DNA of 64,000 nucleotides from Hymenobacter psoromatis (GTDB taxonomy: Bacteria > Bacteroidota > Bacteroidia > Cytophagales > Hymenobacteraceae), in contig NZ_JAIFAG010000001.1 in NCBI RefSeq assembly GCF_020012125.1, forward strand, positions 620,001-684,000, read 5' to 3'. Position 1 is the stretch's first letter; every line of letters starts with the position of its first letter. Shown one piece after another: positions 11,162-18,982 of the stretch. The position numbers and the translations under genes are program-made. Under the pieces are notes generated by a model that did no database searches, was not told the DNA's origin, and worked only from the letters and a program-made list of their open reading frames with translations.

Positions 11162-12556
11162 ATGGCTTCTAAATTTCTACTCGTGGCCAAGCGCGAATAC
11201 CTAACCCGCGTGCGTAAGCGGGCGTTTGTGGTACTCACGTTACTTGTGCCGCTGCTCATTGCCGGCTTCGGGCTGTTTATTGGCAAAATCGTGCAGTCGG
11301 ATGAGACGACCGAAATCATTGACGTGCGCGATGAGAGCAACCTACGCATCGCTAATCGGCTGGTCTCGACGCCCCAGCTTCAGTTTTTGCCGGTAGGCGG
11401 CACGTTAGTCGAGGCCAAGCGTGCCTTTCAGCGGGATAGGCACGCCGGGCTGCTCTACCTGCCCACCGGCGTGAGCGAGACGGACCCACAGGGCGTGCAG
11501 TTTTTCGGTAAGGGTAACATCAGTCTCAGCAAAGAAAGCCGCGTGCAAACGGCCTTAACTAACGCCTTTGCCGAACTGAAAATGCAGAAACTGGGCCTTA
11601 CCCAAGCCCAGCTTGACCAGTTACGAGCCAAAGTGCCGCTAAGCTCGGTAAGCCTGGATGAGACTGGTAAAGAGCAAGCTAGTAATTCGGGTGTAACGAC
11701 GGGCATCGCTTCGGTACTCGCCGTGCTCATCTACTTTTTCATTTTTCTCTACGGTGTGCAAATTATGCGTGGGGTAGGGGAGGAGAAGTCGAGCCGTATT
11801 ATGGAAGTAATGCTCTCGTCGGTGAAGCCCTTTGACCTGATGATGGGCAAAATTGTGGGGGTAGCGGCGGTGGGCCTCACGCAGTTTTTGCTGTGGGGAC
11901 TGCTTTCGTGGGGCACTACCAGCGTCGTTTTGCCGCTCGTGATGAGCCAAGACCAGCCCGCCAAAACGGCGATAACCGCGCCAGTTGGTGGGGCGACGCC
12001 CGAAACGACCGTCGGGGCCAGTTCGTCGGCAATTGCTGATGGGGCCGCCGCCTCGGCCGAGCAGATGAACCCGGCCAAGCGGGCGGGAGCGGTCGGCAAC
12101 GTGTTCGACATGATTGGTAAGCTTGACATTCCGATTTGGACAATTGTATTCGGCTTCATCGCATATTTCCTGGGCGGCTACCTGCTCTACGGGGCGTTGT
12201 TTGGGGCCGTAGGTGCGGCCGTAGACGACCAGACGGACACCCAGCAGTTTATGTTTCCGATTACCATGCCGCTCATTCTGAGCTACATCGTGGGCTTTTC
12301 AGTTATTCTGCGCAACCCCGACGGTCCGGTAGCTTTCTGGATGTCGATGATACCCTTTACCTCGCCCGTGGCAATGGTGATTCGGCTGCCCTTTGGGGTG
12401 CCGGCGTGGCAGCTGGCACTGTCCATCGGGCTGCTGGTTATTGGCTTCGTGGGCACGGTGTGGGTTGCGTCGCGCATCTACCGGGTGGGCATCTTGATGT
12501 ATGGTAAAAAGGTGACGTACAAGGAGTTGTCCAAGTGGATGTTTTATAAGGGGTAG
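11162..12556 (+). CDS. ABC-2 type permease, NatB-like
   Basis: A 464-aa membrane protein that begins VAKREYLTRVRKRAF, typical of NatB-type permeases. TM1 is at residues ~20-42, a long extracytoplasmic domain spans ~45-180, and five or six TMs follow (IASVLAVLIYFFIFLYG; GVTQFLLWGLL-type; WTIVFGFIAYFLGGYLLYGA; MPLILSYIVGFSVIL; LALSIGLLVIGFVGTVW). The motif EEKSSRIMEVMLSSVKPFDL is the family hallmark. A low-complexity Ala/Thr/Pro insertion (~265-310) is less usual. Partner of the upstream ATPase. Confidence 0.88.
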   Translation: MASKFLLVAKREYLTRVRKRAFVVLTLLVPLLIAGFGLFIGKIVQSDETTEIIDVRDESNLRIANRLVSTPQLQFLPVGGTLVEAKRAFQRDRHAGLLYLPTGVSETDPQGVQFFGKGNISLSKESRVQTALTNAFAELKMQKLGLTQAQLDQLRAKVPLSSVSLDETGKEQASNSGVTTGIASVLAVLIYFFIFLYGVQIMRGVGEEKSSRIMEVMLSSVKPFDLMMGKIVGVAAVGLTQFLLWGLLSWGTTSVVLPLVMSQDQPAKTAITAPVGGATPETTVGASSSAIADGAAASAEQMNPAKRAGAVGNVFDMIGKLDIPIWTIVFGFIAYFLGGYLLYGALFGAVGAAVDDQTDTQQFMFPITMPLILSYIVGFSVILRNPDGPVAFWMSMIPFTSPVAMVIRLPFGVPAWQLALSIGLLVIGFVGTVWVASRIYRVGILMYGKKVTYKELSKWMFYKG

Positions 12557-12623
12557 GAGTTGAACAAGGAGGAATTTTAACCGTTGTCAAGGTGGGCATC
12601 CTGCCCGCCCCGATGACCCAGCC

Positions 12624-13508
12624 ATGCGTAAGAAGCTCCTTCTCTTGCTTTTCCTACCCCTGCTACTGGCCTTCGGGCCAGCTGGCGAGCGGCCTGCCTA
12701 CCGCCTCTTCACGGGCCAGGGCCAGCCCGCCGACTACGACCAGATGCTGACCCAACTAGCGCAAGCCGACGTGGTGCTTTTTGGCGAGCAGCACAACGAC
12801 CCCATCGCGCACTGGCTGGAATTACAGGTAACCAAGGACTTAGCTCGGCTCAAGGGTCCTGGTAAGTTGGTGCTGGGCCTGGAGATGTTTGAGCGCGACG
12901 TGCAGCCGCTGGTGGCGCAGTACGCCGCCGGCACGCTACCCGACTCAACCTTTGAGCGCCAGAGCCGGCCCTGGCCCAACTACGCCACTGACTACCGCCC
13001 GCTGCTGCTGCTAGCTCGTACCCAGCAGATTCCGGTAATTGGCACCAACGCGCCGCGCCGCTACGCCCAGCAGGTGGCGCGCGGCTCGCTCGCGGCTCTC
13101 GATGCCCTGCCGGCCGTTGATAAAAGCTACCTCGCACCCCTACCCCTAACAGTAGACTACAACCTGCCGGGCTATAAAAATATGGCCGCCATGTTTGGCG
13201 ATGCGGCCGCTGCCCACGGCGGTGGGGCGCAAAATATCATCCAGGCCCAAGCCCTCAAAGATGCTACGATGGCCTACACCATCCGCACTAGCCTGAGCCC
13301 CGGCCAAACCCTGCTGCACCTCAACGGCTCGTACCATTCCGACCACCATGATGGCATTGTGGCCTACCTGCACCAAACAGCTCCCAAGTTGCGCGTCAAA
13401 ACCCTGAGCCTGGTAAGTCAGAAGCAGATGCAAACTCTTGACAAAGAGAATATTGAACTGGCTGACTACGTTATCGTTGTGCCCGATGATATGACCAAGA
13501 CGTACTAA
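12624..13508 (+). CDS. ChaN-family (haem-binding uptake) secreted protein
   Basis: The 294-aa product has a signal peptide (MRKKLLLLLFLPLLLAFGPA) and the ChaN fold motifs: VVLFGEQHNDPIAHWLEL (residue ~50), LGLEMFERD, RPLLLLARTQQIPVIGTNAP and LLHLNGSYHSDHHDG near the C-terminus. ChaN-type proteins bind haem in the cell envelope and are linked to iron uptake. No lipobox cysteine is seen in the first 25 residues, so it is probably periplasmic rather than a lipoprotein. A strong terminator follows. No haem transport genes are adjacent. Confidence 0.82.
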   Translation: MRKKLLLLLFLPLLLAFGPAGERPAYRLFTGQGQPADYDQMLTQLAQADVVLFGEQHNDPIAHWLELQVTKDLARLKGPGKLVLGLEMFERDVQPLVAQYAAGTLPDSTFERQSRPWPNYATDYRPLLLLARTQQIPVIGTNAPRRYAQQVARGSLAALDALPAVDKSYLAPLPLTVDYNLPGYKNMAAMFGDAAAAHGGGAQNIIQAQALKDATMAYTIRTSLSPGQTLLHLNGSYHSDHHDGIVAYLHQTAPKLRVKTLSLVSQKQMQTLDKENIELADYVIVVPDDMTKTY

Positions 13509-13586
13509 ATGAGCTAGCCCGCAAACCAGCGGATAGCCAGGTAGCTTTCAGTTCTGGGCAGGGGTAGGGTGGCTCCTTAGCGCACG

Positions 13587-13613
13587 AAAAAGCCCGGCCG
13601 GGCCGGGCTTTTT
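13587..13613. terminator. Bidirectional terminator
   Basis: AAAAAGCCCGGCC and GGCCGGGCTTTTT form a perfect stem with A and T tails between two convergent genes, so it can serve both strands. Confidence 0.85.
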
Positions 13614-13632
13614 CAGACGGACAACAGGCAGG

Positions 13633-13824
13633 TTAATCTTCCGCGTCGTCATCGGGCTTGAGGTGCTGCAACGCGCCGGTTAGCTGCTGTCGCAGTTGCT
13701 TGCCCGAGTCGGCCGGAGCCGGCTCCTGGATGCCATACTGCTTTTGTAGGCGCTGCCATTCTTCGATAGGAATGAAGACGCCCGTGATAGTGCCTTTGGC
13801 ATCAGATAAATACTTAATATCCAT
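13633..13824 (-). CDS. Small antitoxin-like protein, no partner seen
   Basis: A 63-aa protein starting MDIKYLSDAKGTITGVFIPI, then EEWQRLQKQY. This beginning resembles small Bacteroidota proteins that often sit before RelE/ParE-type toxins, but no toxin gene is next to it: upstream on the same strand is the Fe-S protein gene. The C-terminus is acidic (PDDDAED). Function unknown; orphan antitoxin is a hypothesis only. Confidence 0.6.
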   Translation of the reverse strand: MDIKYLSDAKGTITGVFIPIEEWQRLQKQYGIQEPAPADSGKQLRQQLTGALQHLKPDDDAED

Positions 13825-13928
13825 AGCAAAAGGTAAGAGAGTTTCCCGTACTAATTAGCGAATTAAAATAAGCTGAAAAGCGCGGCTAAGTATCTGCGTA
13901 ATCTGCTTTATCCGCAAAATCTGCGATA

Positions 13929-14276
13929 CTAGGCTGAGAACGACGAGCCGCAGCCGCAGGTGCTCTTGGCCTGCGGGTTATTGAAGATGAAGCCGCGGGC
14001 GTTTAGGCCATCCTGGAAGTCAACCTCCATGCCGAGCACGTACATCGCATGTTTCTTGTCCATGATGAGCTGCACGCCATCGAGGTCGTAGATTTCATCC
14101 TGGTCCTTGGCCTTGTCAAAGCCCAGCAGGTAGCTCATGCCCGAGCAGCCGCCGCCCTGCACCCCGATGCGCAGGCCGTAGTCGGCGGGCACGCTTTTTT
14201 CCTGGATAATATTTTTAACCTCCACTAGCGCGCGGGCGGTGAGGCCGATAGGAGGGGCTTGCGTGGCAATAGCCAT
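13929..14276 (-). CDS. Iron-sulfur cluster assembly protein, IscA/ErpA/SufA type
   Basis: A 115-aa A-type carrier protein. The three conserved cysteines are present: one in GGGCSGMSY (residue ~49) and two in the C-terminal STCGCGSSF. A-type carriers accept Fe-S clusters from the SUF or ISC machinery and pass them to apoproteins. The gene stands apart from any suf/isc operon in view. A TATATTTG promoter element lies 35 bases upstream. Confidence 0.9.
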   Translation of the reverse strand: MAIATQAPPIGLTARALVEVKNIIQEKSVPADYGLRIGVQGGGCSGMSYLLGFDKAKDQDEIYDLDGVQLIMDKKHAMYVLGMEVDFQDGLNARGFIFNNPQAKSTCGCGSSFSA

Positions 14277-14310
14277 AGTACGTGCGAGTTTAGAATGAAT
14301 GCAGATAAAA

Positions 14311-14318
14311 CAAATATA
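14311..14318 (-). promoter_or_regulatory. -7 promoter element for the IscA-type gene
   Basis: On the minus strand the sequence reads TATATTTG, a match to TAnnTTTG, giving a leader of roughly 30 bases. No well-spaced -33 TTG was found. Confidence 0.4.
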
Positions 14319-14469
14319 CGCCCGCCGTCGGGTAGGCTGCTGGTGTCAACAAGGTAGGGTAGGCGGCGGTTCACGACGGGGGTAGGGGGTAGGGCTCGGT
14401 GGCCCGAGAAGGACTAAAATCCGGCGCTACCGTAGTTTCACGGCAAGCTATTGTCTTTACCTACCTTTT

Positions 14470-15006
14470 ATGGACGCGACCACTTATTTCTTTGACTTAC
14501 TCAAGACCATCCTGCCCGCGCTCATCGTGGCTGGGGCCATTTTTTTTCTTTTTCGTCAGTATTTAGAAAAAGAGCAGCAGCGCCGTCTCATCGAGCTGCG
14601 GCTCGACAGCAGCAAGGCTACCCTGCCGCTGCGCCTGCAAGCTTATGAGCGCGTGACGCTGCTCTTGGAGCGCATCGCGCCCAATAATATCCTGGTGCGG
14701 CTGAGCAGCGCCGGCCAGAACGCGGCCGACTACCATCGCCTGTTGCAGCAGGAAATTCGGGCCGAATTTGAGCACAACTACTCCCAGCAGCTCTACATGA
14801 GTCCCGAAGCCTGGCACCAAGTCAAGCAGGCGAAGGAAGACGTGCTCACGATGGTCAACCGCGCCTTTCACGGCCTCAGCAACCCTACCCAACTGCGCGG
14901 CACCGAACTGGCCAAACGCATTTTGGAGGGCCTCATGACTGATGCTGCCGACCCCACGGCCCAGGCGCTGGCCGTGGTGAAGCGCGAGGCGGCCCAGTTG
15001 TTTTAA
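14470..15006 (+). CDS. Conserved membrane-anchored protein of unknown function
   Basis: A 178-aa protein with one N-terminal membrane segment (residues ~9-29, LLKTILPALIVAGAIFFLF), then a charged, mainly helical cytoplasmic domain starting YLEKEQQRRLIELRLDSSKA and including LRLQAYERVTLLLERIAP. I recognise it as a conserved Bacteroidota type without known function. It ends 67 bases before the nucleotidase gene, so the two may form an operon. Confidence 0.75.
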   Translation: MDATTYFFDLLKTILPALIVAGAIFFLFRQYLEKEQQRRLIELRLDSSKATLPLRLQAYERVTLLLERIAPNNILVRLSSAGQNAADYHRLLQQEIRAEFEHNYSQQLYMSPEAWHQVKQAKEDVLTMVNRAFHGLSNPTQLRGTELAKRILEGLMTDAADPTAQALAVVKREAAQLF

Positions 15007-15073
15007 TCGCAAAACAGAAAAGAATCCGTTGCTATCCGCTATCTGCGAGATGCCATTTTCGATGCCACAACCC

Positions 15074-15604
15074 ATGAATAAACAGCGCATTGCCGTGGAT
15101 ATGGACGAGGTAATGGCCGACTCTATCGCCCGGTTCCGGGAGTGGTACGGCCGCGATTTTCAGCTGGAGCTGACGCTGGAAGCCTTACGGGGCAAAAACC
15201 CGCACGAGGCCGTGGCCCCCGAGCACCAGCCCGCCCTGCGCGCCTACCCCAACGCGGAAGGCTTTTTTCGTGATTTACCCATTATAAAAGATAGCCAGCG
15301 GGTAATGAAGGAGTTAGCGGAAAAATACGAGATTTTTATTACCACGGCGGCGATGGAATTTCCGAACTCCTTTCTCGACAAATACCAGTGGCTCCGGCAG
15401 CACTTCCCGTTTCTGCCCTGGCGCAACTTCGTGTTTTGCGGTGATAAGAGCATTATCAACGCCGACTACCTCATCGACGACAACGCCTACAACTTCGACG
15501 GTTTTCGGGGGGTAGGGCTGTTGTTCGACGCGCCGCATAATGCGCACGAAACCCGCTACCGCCGCGTGTGCGGCTGGCAGGAAGTGGCTACGTTGCTGCT
15601 TTAA
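15074..15604 (+). CDS. 5'(3')-deoxyribonucleotidase-like HAD phosphatase
   Basis: The 176-aa protein starts MNKQRIAVDMDEVMADSIARF, the HAD motif I DxDxV of the 5' nucleotidase C family (nucleophile and acid/base aspartates). Motif II threonine lies in IFITTAAME, and the acidic motif is DYLIDDNAYN. The family dephosphorylates deoxynucleoside monophosphates. The frame is open 45 bases further upstream, but the ATG at 15074 puts motif I at the normal distance from the N-terminus. Confidence 0.85.
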   Translation: MNKQRIAVDMDEVMADSIARFREWYGRDFQLELTLEALRGKNPHEAVAPEHQPALRAYPNAEGFFRDLPIIKDSQRVMKELAEKYEIFITTAAMEFPNSFLDKYQWLRQHFPFLPWRNFVFCGDKSIINADYLIDDNAYNFDGFRGVGLLFDAPHNAHETRYRRVCGWQEVATLLL

Positions 15605-15656
15605 ATGAGATAGGTAAGGTACTATCTTGAAAGTAAGTATTCAAAAAAACATTATT

Positions 15657-15875
15657 ATGACCCCGGAATACATTATTTATTTGAACGGCAATTATTTTGA
15701 TACTCTACTAAACTCTACAGCTTTTGGAGATAGGCCTGAGCCATATAGGCTTCAGGAAAAAAAGCTGTGGACTATTTATCAACTGGCAAAGCTTGGCGAA
15801 CACGAAGTGACAGTAACAGCCGAGAACAGGCAGGTGGTAATTAAAACAAAAAGCTATAAGGAGCTAAAATATTGA
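15657..15875 (+). CDS. Small hypothetical protein, AT-rich
   Basis: A 72-aa product from ATG 15657 (MTPEYIIYLNGNYFDTLLNS); an in-frame TTG at 15627 could add 10 residues. No signal peptide or known domain. Codon use is much more AT-rich than neighbouring genes, which suggests recent acquisition. Convergent with bshA. Confidence 0.5.
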   Translation: MTPEYIIYLNGNYFDTLLNSTAFGDRPEPYRLQEKKLWTIYQLAKLGEHEVTVTAENRQVVIKTKSYKELKY

Positions 15876-15900
15876 TTTTAAGTAATATATACAGATTTTA

Positions 15901-15917
15901 TTGTTCAGCTTGAACAA
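15901..15917. other. Perfect palindrome between convergent genes
   Basis: TTGTTCA-GCT-TGAACAA is a perfect 7-bp-arm dyad 25 bases after the small AT-rich gene and 38 bases after the bshA stop on the other strand. It could be a short terminator hairpin, though no T tract follows, or a protein binding site. Confidence 0.3.
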
Positions 15918-15954
15918 CCTGTTTATTCAAGATTTCCTCATCCGCAAGACTCGT

Positions 15955-17088
15955 TTACGAGCTGAGTGCCAAGTGCGCGGCGCGCTCATAGCAAGCCTCA
16001 TATAGCGGCACGATATTGCCCACGGCAAACTCCTCGGCGCGGGCGCGAGCCGCGGCTTTGAAGCGAGGCAGGTTAGCGTCGTTGAGCACATAGAGCGAGT
16101 TTTTAACCATATCGTCGATGTCGCCGATGTTGCTGAGCATGCCGGTTACGTCGTTGATATTCAGCTCCGGGATGCCACCGGCGTTGGTGCTCACCACGGG
16201 CACCTCGCAGGCCATCGCCTCCAGGGCAGCGAGGCCAAAGCTCTCATTTTCAGAGGGCATCAGAAAAAGGTCGCCCACGCTGAGAACTTCCTCCACGGCT
16301 TCGAGCTTGCCCAGAAAGCGCACGTCGCGCTGGCAGTCGAGGTCGCGGGCCAGCTTTTCCATGCGCGTGCGGTCGGGGCCGTCGCCCACCAGCAGCAGCT
16401 TGGCCGGAATGACCTGGCGCACGCCGCAGAAGATGCGCAGCACGTCCTCTACCCGCTTCACGGCGCGGAAGTTGCTGGTGTGGATGAGGATTTTTTCGCC
16501 CTCGGGCGCGATGGCGGTGCGAAAATGGCTCTTGTTCTGCTTCTGAAAGCGATGCAGGTCAATGAAGTTAGGGATGACCTCAATCTTGTGCTCCACTGGG
16601 AAATACTCGTAGGTTTCGCGGCGTAGGTCAGCCGATACGGAGGTCACGCCATCGCTCTCGTTGATGCTGAACGTAACTACCGGCTCGTAGCTGGCATCCT
16701 TGCCCACGAGGGTAATATCGGTGCCATGCAGGGTCGTAACCACCGGCACCGTGATGCCCCGCGAGCGCAGAATCTGCTTGGCCAGGTAGGCGGCCGAGGC
16801 GTGCGGGATGGCATAGTGCACGTGCAGCACGTCGAGTTTTTCATTCTGCACAATGTCCACCATCTTGCTGGCCAGCGCCGACTCGTAGGGCGGAAACTGG
16901 AAGAGCGGGTAGGTGGGCACGTACACCTCGTGGTAGAAGACGTTCTCGTTGAAAAAGTCGAGCCGCACCGGCTGGCTGTAGGTGATAAAATGGACTTGGT
17001 GGCCGCGCTGGGCCAGGGCCTTGCCCAGCTCGGTAGCCACCACGCCGGAGCCGCCGAAGGTGGGGTAGCAAACAATGCCGATGTTCAT
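15955..17088 (-). CDS. bshA: N-acetyl-alpha-D-glucosaminyl L-malate synthase (bacillithiol pathway)
   Basis: The 377-aa GT4 glycosyltransferase begins MNIGIVCYPTFGGSGVVATE, the BshA signature, and retains HVHYAIPHASAAYLA, TTLHGTDITLVG and the C-terminal sugar-nucleotide motif PSENESFGLAALEAMAC. It joins GlcNAc from UDP-GlcNAc to L-malate, the first step of bacillithiol synthesis, a thiol used in redox defence. The frame is open 54 codons upstream, but the ATG at 17088 places the glycine-rich motif at the usual N-terminal position. bshB and bshC are not in the window. Confidence 0.93.
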   Translation of the reverse strand: MNIGIVCYPTFGGSGVVATELGKALAQRGHQVHFITYSQPVRLDFFNENVFYHEVYVPTYPLFQFPPYESALASKMVDIVQNEKLDVLHVHYAIPHASAAYLAKQILRSRGITVPVVTTLHGTDITLVGKDASYEPVVTFSINESDGVTSVSADLRRETYEYFPVEHKIEVIPNFIDLHRFQKQNKSHFRTAIAPEGEKILIHTSNFRAVKRVEDVLRIFCGVRQVIPAKLLLVGDGPDRTRMEKLARDLDCQRDVRFLGKLEAVEEVLSVGDLFLMPSENESFGLAALEAMACEVPVVSTNAGGIPELNINDVTGMLSNIGDIDDMVKNSLYVLNDANLPRFKAAARARAEEFAVGNIVPLYEACYERAAHLALSS

Positions 17089-17258
17089 AAATAAAGGGAG
17101 GGTAGGCGAGGGGCTAACCAAAATGAGCGGCCGATGTTGGCAGCCGGGCCAGCGCGCCGACGAAAAGAGCGTTGCCACGGCCGCGGCTGCCACGTAGCTT
17201 TGGGCTCGCCGCGCGTATGGTTTTAATAAGGAGAAATTTTGCGCTGGCAAGTTGCTTG

Positions 17259-17289
17259 TTTGTCGCCCATGATTAGATGCTAACTTTTG
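17259..17289 (+). promoter_or_regulatory. Possible promoter for the M28 peptidase gene
   Basis: TTTG (17259-17262), an 18-bp spacer and TAACTTTTG (17281-17289), one T longer than the TAnnTTTG consensus, lie about 60 bases before the gene. Confidence 0.3.
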
Positions 17290-17347
17290 CGTCTCTACTT
17301 TTCCATCAGTCGCACACCACCGCTAATCCTTTCTAAAGCTCTTTTCC

Positions 17348-18835
17348 ATGAGAAAATCCTTACCCCTGCTACTCACGCTGGGCCTGGCGGTGCCGCTGAC
17401 CAGCCAAGCGCAGTCCAAAAAGCCTGCCCCCCCCGCCAACGCCGAGGGCGCCATCAAGGAAGCTGACATCAAGCGCGACCTGTTCGGGCTGGCCGACGAC
17501 CATTTCCGGGGCCGTGAAGGTGGCACGCTCGACGAATTAAAAGCCTCTGTGTGGCTCGCCGACCAGATTCGGGCTACCGGAATGTTGCCGGCCGGCGACG
17601 ACGGCACCTACTTCCAGTGGTTCAGCTTGCAGCGCACCCGCCTCACCAAGGCCAGCACGCTGCGCATTGGCACGCACGAAATTAAGCTGAACGAAGACGG
17701 CGCGGTGGTGGCCCCGACCAACGCCAGCCTCAACGCCCCGCTGGTGTACGTGGGCACCGGCTCGGCGGCCGAGCTGGCTAAAGTGGACGTGAAAGGCAAG
17801 GCCGTAGCCGTGCAAATTGCGGGCGCGCCCACCGATGGCATCAGCTACCGGCGCTACGTATTTGGCAAATTCAGCGGGAGCGGGCAGGCCGGCGAGCTGT
17901 TGAAGGCCGGCGCGGTGGCGGTGGTATTTATTTCCGATGTGCCCGCGCAGGCCGTTTACGACCACTGGAGCCACATTTTTGAGCGTGGGCGCTACAGCCT
18001 GCCCGGCGCGGCCAGCACCCGAGTGATGAATACGCCGCCCGTGATGTGGCTGCCGGCCAGCGCGGCCAGCTGGGTGCAGCAGGCTGGCCAGCAGCTCACC
18101 GCCGAGCTGAAAGTGGAGAGCTTCCAGTACCCCTCCGTGAACCTCGTGGCGAAGATGCCCGGCACCGACGCGCAATTGAAAAAAGAGTACGTCCTCTTCA
18201 GCACCCACCAGGACCACGACGGCGTGCGCGCCCCCATTGCTGGCGATTCCATCTACAACGGGGCCGACGATAACGCCAGTGGTTGCGCCGCGCTGCTGGC
18301 CATTATGCGGGCTTTCAAGCAAAAGCCGGCCCGCCGCTCGGCGCTGTTCGTGTACCAGGGCTCGGAAGAGCGCGGGCTGCTGGGCTCCACCTACTTTTCG
18401 GCTCACCCCACGGTGCCGCAAGCCAGCATTGTGGCGGTGCTGAACGCGGAAATGATGGGCCGCAACGCCCCCGACAGCGCCGCGCTGCTAGGCCGCCAGC
18501 GCCCGCACCGCAACTCGCTGGAACTGGTCAACATGGCGCTGGCCGCCAACCAGGCCGGCCCTAAGTTCAAGCTCGATACGCTCTGGGACCGCGCCGACCA
18601 CCCCGAGGGCTGGTATTTTCGCTCCGACCACCTGCCGTATGCGCGCCTGGGCATTCCGGCCGTGATGTATACCTCGCTGCTGCACCCCGACTACCACACG
18701 CCCCGCGACGAGCCCCAGCGCATCAACTACCCCAAGCTTACCAATATGACCCGCTGGATGTACCTCACGGGCTGGGCCGTGGCCAACCGCACCGCGCCGC
18801 CCGCCCGCGACCCCGGCTTCAAGTTGGAGCGGTAG
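17348..18835 (+). CDS. Secreted M28-family metallopeptidase
   Basis: A 495-aa protein with a signal peptide (cleavage near SQAQ, residue ~22), a PA-like inserted domain (~120-250) and the M28 zinc peptidase domain. Candidate metal ligands: H and D in STHQDHDG, D in NGADDNASG, E pair in QGSEERGLLGS, and NAEMMGR, where most relatives have NLDMIGR. An E therefore stands in place of a usual D ligand. Family members are aminopeptidases or glutamate carboxypeptidase-like enzymes. Likely periplasmic or extracellular. Confidence 0.88.
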   Translation: MRKSLPLLLTLGLAVPLTSQAQSKKPAPPANAEGAIKEADIKRDLFGLADDHFRGREGGTLDELKASVWLADQIRATGMLPAGDDGTYFQWFSLQRTRLTKASTLRIGTHEIKLNEDGAVVAPTNASLNAPLVYVGTGSAAELAKVDVKGKAVAVQIAGAPTDGISYRRYVFGKFSGSGQAGELLKAGAVAVVFISDVPAQAVYDHWSHIFERGRYSLPGAASTRVMNTPPVMWLPASAASWVQQAGQQLTAELKVESFQYPSVNLVAKMPGTDAQLKKEYVLFSTHQDHDGVRAPIAGDSIYNGADDNASGCAALLAIMRAFKQKPARRSALFVYQGSEERGLLGSTYFSAHPTVPQASIVAVLNAEMMGRNAPDSAALLGRQRPHRNSLELVNMALAANQAGPKFKLDTLWDRADHPEGWYFRSDHLPYARLGIPAVMYTSLLHPDYHTPRDEPQRINYPKLTNMTRWMYLTGWAVANRTAPPARDPGFKLER

Positions 18836-18851
18836 GGTAGGGGCTTTGTCT

Positions 18852-18899
18852 AAAATCGTCTTTAAGCCGAGTATATCTCCTTGGTTTAAAGACGATTTT
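18852..18899 (+). terminator. Terminator after the M28 gene
   Basis: AAAATCGTCTTTAA (18852-18865) pairs with TTAAAGACGATTTT (18886-18899), a 14-bp perfect stem 17 bases after the stop, with T-rich end. Confidence 0.7.
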
Positions 18900-18982
18900 G
18901 CATAAGATAATGGGTCGTGGACTTTATTTGCAGTGGTGGAATTAGCCTGTCATTTCCAGGCTGCTACTTGCCTACTTTCCTG

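Noticed and set aside
15627..15656. TTG start for the small AT-rich gene
   Set aside because: ATG 15657 gives a compact protein and nothing supports the ten extra residues.
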